Source: Pyramidobacter sp. YE332
GTDB taxonomy: Bacteria; Synergistota; Synergistia; Synergistales; Dethiosulfovibrionaceae
DNA length: 64,000 nucleotides
Direction of reading: 5' to 3'
NCBI RefSeq assembly: GCF_033060595.1
Contig: NZ_CP133038.1
Coordinates: 1,178,001 to 1,242,000, forward strand
Position 1 is the stretch's first letter. Each line of letters begins with the position of its first letter. This document shows, one piece after another, positions 58,524 through 64,000 of this stretch. Below the pieces are notes generated by a model. It was not told where the DNA came from, ran no database searches, and saw nothing but the letters and a program-made list of their open reading frames with translations. A program made the position numbers and the translations under genes.

Positions 58524-60824
58524 TTAGGCTTCTCCCTTGCGGCCGCACTGCGTACAGACGGGCGTCCGCGAACGGCCGACATATTCCATCTGGCCGCCGC
58601 AGAGCGGGCATTTTTCCGCCGCCGGCTTGTTCCAGGAAACGTAATCGCAGTCGGGATAGCGGGAGCAGCCGTAGAACGTACGCCCTTTTTTGCTTTTGCG
58701 CTGCACGACTTGCCCGCCGTGCTCGGCTCCGCACTTCGGGCAGGGAACGCCGATTTCCTTCTGGACCGGCTTGATGTAATGGCATTCGGGGAATCCCGAA
58801 CAGCCGATGAATTCGCCGAAGCGCCCCTGCTTTTTCACGAGCGGCCTGCCGCACTGCGGACAGGTCTCGCCCGTCAGCTCGGGCGGCGGAGGCGGGACCG
58901 CCGGCGCTTTTTCGGCTTCGGCGATGGCGTGAGTGAAGGGTTCCCAAAACTGCCCGATCAGCTCCACCCAGTTTTTCTTTCCCGACTCGACCTGATCGAG
59001 GGAACTTTCCATGGAAGAGGTAAAACCGACATCGACGATCGGCGACGTCGATTTTCCGTCGAAATGCCCGAGCAGAAATTTGTTCACCGACCGTCCCAGT
59101 TCGCTCGGCTTCAACTTGCGGCCTTCCTCGCGCGCGACGTAGGAACGGTCGTAAAGCGTCTCGACGATGGTCGCGTAGGTGGAGGGGCGGCCGATCCCGT
59201 CGTCTTCAAGGGTCTTGATCAGCGTCGACTCGGTAAAGCGCGCCGGCGGCTTGGTCTGCTCCTTTTTGGAATCGACGTTCTGGATATTCAGCAGCTCGCC
59301 TTCCTGCGCCTTCTGTATCATGGCATCCTTGACGTCAAGATCCCAAACGGCGCCCCAGCCGTCGAAACTGACGGCGGCGCCCTGGGCGCGCAGTCCGTAT
59401 TTCCCGCACTCGCAGTCAAGCGTCGCGGAGTCGACGACGGCGGGCGCCATCTGCGAGGCGACGCTGCGCCGCCAGATCAGGTCGTAGAGCCGGTACTGTT
59501 CCGCCGTCAGAGATTCTCTGAGCGATTCGGGCGTCAGGGTGAAGTCCGTGGGGCGTATGGCTTCGTGGGCGTCCTGGGCGTTGGCGCCAGCCTGATAAAC
59601 GACGGCTTTCGCCGGAAGATATTTTTTGCCCCAGCGCCCTTCGATCGCTTTTCGCGCCTGGTTCAGCGCTTCCGGCGCCATGCGCAGGCTGTCGGTCCTC
59701 ATGTAGGTGATCAGGCCGACCGTGCCGTGTCCGGGGATGGCGACGCCTTCGAAGAGACTCTGGGCGATCCCCATGGTGCGCCGCGGGGAAAATCCCAGCC
59801 GGCTTGCGGCGATCTGCTGCATCGTGCTGGTTTTGAACGGGGCCGGCTGTTTCCGCGCGTTTTTCTTCGCCGTGAAACTCGCGACGACCAAAGGTTTCTC
59901 CTTCAGCGTCTTTTCGATATCGCGGACTTTGGCGGGCGTGTCGATCGCCAGAGTTTTGCCGTCGGAAAGCAGGCTGCGCCCGCTCTCCCTTTCGACGCGC
60001 AGCCTGTAGGCGCGTCCGTCGTCGGCTGTCGCGTCGACGAAGACATTCCAGTAATCCTGAGGCACGAAATTTTCGATTTCCTGCTCGCGCTCGCAGAGGA
60101 TCGCCAGAGCGACCGACTGCACCCGCCCGGCCGAAAGTCCGCGGCGGATCTTCTTCCAAAGAAGCGGGCTCAGCGTGTAGCCCACCAGGCGGTCAAGCAC
60201 GCGCCGCGCTTGCTGCGCGTCGACGCGGTCCATGTCGATGGGAGTCGGTTCCTTCACGGCGCTTCTAACGGCCTCGGCCGTGATCTCGTGAAAGCGCACC
60301 CGGCAGTCGTCGGCGGGATCGACGCCGAGCAGCCCGGCGACGTGCCAGGCGATCGCCTCTCCTTCGCGGTCGGGGTCGGCGGCGAGAAGAACTTTCTTGG
60401 CCGCGGCCGCCGCGGTCTGCAGCTCTTTTTTTACGGGAGCCTTGCCCTTCACGAGAATGTATTCCGGTTTGAAACCGTTTTCGATGTCGATCGCCAGGCG
60501 GCTCTTGGGCAGGTCGACGATATGGCCGACGCTGGCTTTGACGACGTAGCCGGAGCCTAAAATCTTCGTCAGCGTCTTCGCTTTCGTCGGCGACTCGACG
60601 ACCACTAACGTCTTGCCGCTCCGGGGCGGCACGGCCTTCTTCGCTTCTCCCGACGTTTTTCCGGCGGGCTTCGTCGTTTTTTTCCTTACTGATGCGGAGC
60701 TTGCAGAAGCGCCGGCCGTCGTCTTCTTTCCGGAAGCCACCGCGCTTTTCGTCGCCGCGGCGCCCGTTTTTCTTTTCGAGACCGTTTTCGCGGCCGTCTT
60801 TCGAGTTTTTGCTGTCGGAGCCAT
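58524..60824 (-). CDS. topA: DNA topoisomerase I
   Basis: 766 aa type IA topoisomerase. After a basic, Ala/Lys/Thr-rich N-terminal tail of about 68 residues comes the Toprim domain (TLVVVESPTKAKTLTKIL). The catalytic Tyr is in GLITYMRTDSLRM (about 372). The C-terminus has three zinc-ribbon-like repeats: CPQCGRP (about 653), CPKCGAE (about 694) and CPLCGGQ (about 737), each with a second Cys pair. The tail is unusual for bacterial TopA and may help DNA binding. ATG 60824 with GGAGAG upstream. It is 24 bp after the Smg-like gene. Confidence 0.95.
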   Translation of the reverse strand: MAPTAKTRKTAAKTVSKRKTGAAATKSAVASGKKTTAGASASSASVRKKTTKPAGKTSGEAKKAVPPRSGKTLVVVESPTKAKTLTKILGSGYVVKASVGHIVDLPKSRLAIDIENGFKPEYILVKGKAPVKKELQTAAAAAKKVLLAADPDREGEAIAWHVAGLLGVDPADDCRVRFHEITAEAVRSAVKEPTPIDMDRVDAQQARRVLDRLVGYTLSPLLWKKIRRGLSAGRVQSVALAILCEREQEIENFVPQDYWNVFVDATADDGRAYRLRVERESGRSLLSDGKTLAIDTPAKVRDIEKTLKEKPLVVASFTAKKNARKQPAPFKTSTMQQIAASRLGFSPRRTMGIAQSLFEGVAIPGHGTVGLITYMRTDSLRMAPEALNQARKAIEGRWGKKYLPAKAVVYQAGANAQDAHEAIRPTDFTLTPESLRESLTAEQYRLYDLIWRRSVASQMAPAVVDSATLDCECGKYGLRAQGAAVSFDGWGAVWDLDVKDAMIQKAQEGELLNIQNVDSKKEQTKPPARFTESTLIKTLEDDGIGRPSTYATIVETLYDRSYVAREEGRKLKPSELGRSVNKFLLGHFDGKSTSPIVDVGFTSSMESSLDQVESGKKNWVELIGQFWEPFTHAIAEAEKAPAVPPPPPELTGETCPQCGRPLVKKQGRFGEFIGCSGFPECHYIKPVQKEIGVPCPKCGAEHGGQVVQRKSKKGRTFYGCSRYPDCDYVSWNKPAAEKCPLCGGQMEYVGRSRTPVCTQCGRKGEA

Positions 60825-60848
60825 GATGCTCTCCTTCCAATGATGTTT

Positions 60849-61118
60849 TCAACTGAAGAGATGGTCTGATTCCTGTTTTTGAAGCGATACTTCCCAAAAC
60901 CCTGCCGCAGTATCGGCCTCGCCCATACTGCGGAGCACGGCGGCAACCAATTCGGCATCGCCGGGCAAACCGCGCATCCTGGAGATCGCGACAACTTCGG
61001 TGATCAGATCCTCGAACTGCTTCTGCGTAAGCCACTTCTGGGTTCGATATCGATAGATCAAAGCCTGCGCGTCCACAGTCAGGCAGGACTGTTCTGCGGG
61101 ACTCAAAACTCGTATCAT
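60849..61118 (-). CDS. Smg/DUF494-like small protein
   Basis: 89 aa. RVLSPAEQSCLTVDAQALIYRYRTQKWLTQKQFEDLITEVVAI resembles the C-terminal part of Smg (DUF494), which lies next to topA in other genomes. The function of Smg is not known. The protein is shorter than Smg (about 150) and has no N-terminal part of that family. ATG 61118, after AAAGGA, is preferred over the frame opening at 61193. It is first in an operon with topA. Confidence 0.5.
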   Translation of the reverse strand: MIRVLSPAEQSCLTVDAQALIYRYRTQKWLTQKQFEDLITEVVAISRMRGLPGDAELVAAVLRSMGEADTAAGFWEVSLQKQESDHLFS

Positions 61119-61212
61119 GCAGGCACATCCTTTCTCCTCGATCTTAAAAATCCGAAAAAACGCTTGATGACTGTCGGACATTTTAGCGTCCAATTTCCAA
61201 TTGTCAAATTTG

Positions 61213-61250
61213 TAAAAGGAGCCGAAGGCAAAAACCTCCGGCTCCTTTTC
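61213..61250 (-). terminator. Terminator after ppsA
   Basis: AAAAGGAGCCG (61214-61224) and CGGCTCCTTTT (61239-61249) form the stem with an inner AGG/CCT pairing. On the minus strand TTTT ends the structure. It begins 16 bp after the ppsA stop. Confidence 0.8.
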
Positions 61251-61265
61251 GTTTGTCGTGAAAAG

Positions 61266-63644
61266 CTAAAGCTCCTGTCCCATCAGTTTTCTCATGCCGC
61301 CCAGGATCATTCTCTGCTCCACGCCCGCGACGAGCCGCCGCGTGTAGGCGACCGTGTCGGGATTCACGCTCATGCTGTCGATGCCTTCGCGCACCAGGAA
61401 CTCGGCGAAGTCGGGATAGAGCGACGGCCCCTGACCGCAGATCGAGCACGTGATTCCCTGTTTGTGCGCCGCATGGATCAGCGTCTTGATCGCATTTTTC
61501 ACGGAAGGATCGCGTTCGTCGAAGTAGCCCATGTTGTTGAGGATGCCGGAATCGCGGTCGACGCCCATGACCAGCTGAGTCAGGTCGTTGCTGCCGATGC
61601 TGAAACCGTCGACCAGCCGGGCGAACTCTTCCGCCTGGAAGACGACCGCCGGCACTTCGGCCATGATCCAGATCTTGAAGGATTTATTCTGGATCAAACC
61701 TTCGGAAGCCATGATCTCCTTCACGCGGGCCACTTCCCACGTCGTGCGCACAAAGGGAAGCATGACCCAGACGTTGATCAGGCCGAACTCGTCGCGAACT
61801 TTCTTGATGGCCTTGCACTCGAGGCGGAACCCTTCTTCGTAGGCCGGCGAGATATAACGGGAGACGCCGCGCCAGCCGATCATGGGGTTGTTCTCTTCCG
61901 GTTCCACTTCGCCGCCCTCGAGCCCGCGGAACTCGTTGGTGCGGAAGTCGCTCATGCGCACGACCAGAGGCCGGGGATAAATGGCCTGCGCCACGGTCGT
62001 GATGGCCTCGCTCATGTCGTTGATCAGCACTTCGCCGCGCCCCGTGCGCAGCAAATACATGGGATGCACGCCGATATGCGAGAAGATGAACTCGGTGCGC
62101 ATCAGGCCGATGCCGTCGAACGGCAGGCGGCTGTATTTGCCGATGATCGAAGCGTCGCCCAGGTTCATGTAGATCTTCGTGCCCGTGATCGGAGCGGCCT
62201 CCGCAAGGACTGCCGCCGACTGTTTCGCGGCCGCGCCCTCGGCGACGGGCGAATGAATGTCCTGATCCGAAGAGAGGTTGACATTGCCGCGGTAGACGAC
62301 GCCGCGGGTGGCGTCGACGGTGATCTCCATGCCTTCCGTCAGGACTTCGGTGCCGTTTTTGCTGCCGACGATGCAGGGGATCCCCAGTTCGCGGGAAACG
62401 ATGGCCGCGTGACAGGTGCGTCCGCCCTCGTCGGTGACGACCGCGCAGGCTTTTTTCATGGCCGGGACCATGTCGGGATTGGTCATGCCCGTCACCAGCA
62501 CGTCGCCGTCCTTGACGCGGGCGATCTCCTGAAGCGAATCGATGCGCACCACACGCCCGTGGGCGATTCCGGGCGAGGCCGCCAGTCCGCGCACAAGCAC
62601 CGTTAGAGTTTTCTGATCCATGATCGTGTTCTCCTTTTTGGCGGGTTCCGCTTTCAGGGTCGTGACCGGACGAGCCTGAAGGATGTAGAGTTTTTTCGTG
62701 TCCCTGTCCTGTCCCCATTCGATGTCCATGGGAACGCCGTAATGCGCCTCGATGGCCTTGCCGGCCTCGGCCAAGCGTCGGACTTCTTCGACGCTCATGC
62801 AGCGGGAGCTGACCGCGGCCGGTCCCAGATAATCGGCGACGTTCACGGTGGCGGTGCCGCCGGCCTTTTCCTTGTCGACGATCATGATCTTTTTGTCGGC
62901 GATGGTGACGTCCAGCTCGGTAAGCGTCTCCTTGTCGAGAATGAACTCGTCGGGCGAGACCGCCCCCGACACGACCGCTTCGCCCAGCCCCCAGCTGGCG
63001 TTGATCATCAGCTGGCCGCGCTCGTTCGTGATGGGGTTGGCGGTGAACATCACGCCGGATTTTTCGCTGGCCACCATCTTCTGCACGACGGCGCACAGCG
63101 AAACGCTGAAATGATCGTAATTCTGCTTCTGGCGGTAATACGTCGCGCGAGCCGTCCAGAGCGAAGCCCAGCATTGCCTCACATGATCCACGACCGACGG
63201 GGCCCCGATCACGTGGAGGTAGGTGTCCTGCTGCCCGGCGAACGAGGCGTCGGGCAGGTCTTCCGCGGTGGCGGAGCTTCTGACGGCGACGTCGGGATCT
63301 TTCAGCCCCACCTTATCCGCCAGTTTTTCGTAGGCTTCGACGATCTGCTTTTCGATGGAAGCGGGAATCGGCGCTTTCTGGATCAGAGCCCGGATCGTTT
63401 CCGTCCTCTGCTGGAGCGCCGCCGTATCTTCAAAATCCAGGTCCTTGAGAAGGTCCGAGATCTGCGCGTTCAGGCCGTTCTCCTTGATAAAACGCGCATA
63501 GGTTTCGGCAATCACGCAGAATCCGGGAGGAACGGGAGCGCCGGTCGAGGTCAGCTCGCCCAGGTTAGCCCCCTTGCCGCCCACAACAGGAATATCATCT
63601 TTGCGTATCTCTTCAAACCACTTAATTGCATTGTAGTTTTCCAT
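61266..63644 (-). CDS. ppsA: Phosphoenolpyruvate synthase (pyruvate, water dikinase)
   Basis: 792 aa. It makes PEP from pyruvate and ATP for gluconeogenesis. The N-terminal ATP-binding domain contains VVGGKGANLGELTSTGAPVPPGFCV and VAVRSSATAEDLPDASFAGQQDTYL. The phospho-His swivel domain has DEGGRTCHAAIVSRELGIPCIVG (His about residue 408). The C-terminal PEP/pyruvate TIM barrel has GIGLMRTEFIFS and FSIGSNDLTQLVMGVDRDS, with ICGQGPSLYPDFAEFLV near the end (Cys of the active site). ATG 63644 with GGAGG upstream; TTG 63659 in frame is less likely. It works with PpsR just upstream. Confidence 0.95.
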   Translation of the reverse strand: MENYNAIKWFEEIRKDDIPVVGGKGANLGELTSTGAPVPPGFCVIAETYARFIKENGLNAQISDLLKDLDFEDTAALQQRTETIRALIQKAPIPASIEKQIVEAYEKLADKVGLKDPDVAVRSSATAEDLPDASFAGQQDTYLHVIGAPSVVDHVRQCWASLWTARATYYRQKQNYDHFSVSLCAVVQKMVASEKSGVMFTANPITNERGQLMINASWGLGEAVVSGAVSPDEFILDKETLTELDVTIADKKIMIVDKEKAGGTATVNVADYLGPAAVSSRCMSVEEVRRLAEAGKAIEAHYGVPMDIEWGQDRDTKKLYILQARPVTTLKAEPAKKENTIMDQKTLTVLVRGLAASPGIAHGRVVRIDSLQEIARVKDGDVLVTGMTNPDMVPAMKKACAVVTDEGGRTCHAAIVSRELGIPCIVGSKNGTEVLTEGMEITVDATRGVVYRGNVNLSSDQDIHSPVAEGAAAKQSAAVLAEAAPITGTKIYMNLGDASIIGKYSRLPFDGIGLMRTEFIFSHIGVHPMYLLRTGRGEVLINDMSEAITTVAQAIYPRPLVVRMSDFRTNEFRGLEGGEVEPEENNPMIGWRGVSRYISPAYEEGFRLECKAIKKVRDEFGLINVWVMLPFVRTTWEVARVKEIMASEGLIQNKSFKIWIMAEVPAVVFQAEEFARLVDGFSIGSNDLTQLVMGVDRDSGILNNMGYFDERDPSVKNAIKTLIHAAHKQGITCSICGQGPSLYPDFAEFLVREGIDSMSVNPDTVAYTRRLVAGVEQRMILGGMRKLMGQEL

Positions 63645-63713
63645 CGGCGCAGCCTCCAAAAATTAAGATATTTATTGCTTGAAACCGGGTGTATCCCGCC
63701 TGATGAGAGCCCA

Positions 63714-64000
63714 TCACCCCAGCAGAGCGGGGCACCCCTGCTCACGAAGATAGTCCAGAACGACCTGAGCCGTCTCCTCCAAGGCGCGGCCCGTCACGTC
63801 GATCGCTTTGATCTGCAGGCGCTCCATAATACGGCGCGCGTAATCGAGCTCGGCTTTGACGCGTCCTTCTTGGGCGTAAAAAGCTTTATCGGGATCGAGA
63901 CCGATGATTTGCAGCCGTTCCCGGCGAATCTTGCGCAGCGCTTCGGGCTGGATGATCAGGCCGATGATGCGGCCGTGCGGCAGAGTGAAAAGCTCATCCG
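63714..64000 (-). CDS. ppsR: Pyruvate dikinase regulatory protein (PpsR, kinase/phosphorylase), C-terminal part
   Basis: Only the last 95 codons are in the window; the gene continues past the right edge. The readable part starts DELFTLPHGRIIGLIIQPEAL and includes KAELDYARRIMERL and AIDVTGRALEETAQVVLDYL, the C-terminal pattern of the DUF299/PSRP family. These proteins switch PEP synthase or PPDK off and on by ADP-dependent phosphorylation and Pi-dependent dephosphorylation of a Thr. It lies 69 bp upstream of ppsA on the same strand, which supports the pairing. Confidence 0.88.
   Translation of the reverse strand, partial: DELFTLPHGRIIGLIIQPEALRKIRRERLQIIGLDPDKAFYAQEGRVKAELDYARRIMERLQIKAIDVTGRALEETAQVVLDYLREQGCPALLG

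Noticed and set aside
57273-60560. Very long plus-strand open frame (1095 codons) opposite trmFO and topA
   Set aside because: It is a shadow of the two minus-strand genes. It has no ribosome-binding site or family motif, and its product is Arg/Gly/Ala/His-rich in the manner of antisense translation of GC-rich genes.
1-64000. CRISPR arrays, rRNA genes, riboswitches
   Set aside because: No regularly spaced direct repeats, no rRNA-like stretches and no leader with a recognisable riboswitch core were found by eye.

Overview
The window looks like chromosome of a strictly anaerobic, LPS-bearing (diderm) bacterium, most likely a member of the Synergistota (Pyramidobacter/Jonquetella-like). This is inferred from gene content and gene order; no database search was run. 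The grounds are a complete Kdo/lipid A gene set of Gram-negative type and a BamA-type outer-membrane assembly protein, found beside a Firmicutes-like topA-trmFO-xerC-hslV-hslU-codY block and a ferredoxin-based pyruvate and 2-oxoacid metabolism. GC content is high, and long antisense shadow ORFs are common.

Region 1 (1-32.6 kb, nearly all minus strand) is an outer-membrane and LPS supercluster. Read in the direction of transcription it starts with a histidine-phosphatase-family gene, a small sigma-70 factor and a single-span membrane protein. It continues with bamA, an unknown exported barrel-like protein, lpxD, lpxC, fabZ, lpxA, kdsC, an LptF/G permease, lpxI, lpxB, a second LpxB-like gene, msbA, an LpxK fused to a third LpxB-like domain, kdsA, kdsD, waaA, a DHS-like gene and kdsB. 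After a terminator come a LarC-like gene, an ELM1-family gene, GT4 glycosyltransferases, an O-antigen-ligase-like membrane protein, a second DHS-like gene, heptosyltransferases, hldE and gmhB. Most neighbours overlap by 4 bp or lie within a few bases, so translation is probably coupled.

Region 2 (33-42.6 kb) is oxidative 2-oxoacid metabolism. A four-subunit 2-oxoacid:ferredoxin oxidoreductase operon (D-A-B-C) is interrupted between B and C by an IS110-family element. It is preceded by a MinD/CooC-like ATPase gene and followed, after a gene-poor stretch, by a large pyruvate:ferredoxin oxidoreductase.

Region 3 (43.1-48.7 kb, plus strand) is a catabolic operon: a class III CoA-transferase, an HMG-CoA-lyase-family enzyme and a DctPQM TRAP transporter. 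It looks like uptake, CoA activation and cleavage of a branched (di)carboxylic acid. A small membrane protein follows.

Region 4 (48.7-51.0 kb) is a small accessory patch beside a tRNA-Lys/Glu/Thr operon: a RelBE-type toxin-antitoxin pair with a readable promoter and a frameshifted tyrosine integrase.

Region 5 (51.0-64 kb, minus strand) is housekeeping: DUF501, an S1-domain protein, an SSB-like protein, a lytic transglycosylase, codY, hslU, hslV, xerC, trmFO, topA, a Smg-like gene, PEP synthase (ppsA) and its regulator (ppsR, cut by the window edge).

Four otherwise good genes are broken by five single-base losses, each in or beside a homopolymer run. Restoring one base at each site rebuilds full-length family members, so sequencing undercalls are more likely than real decay.
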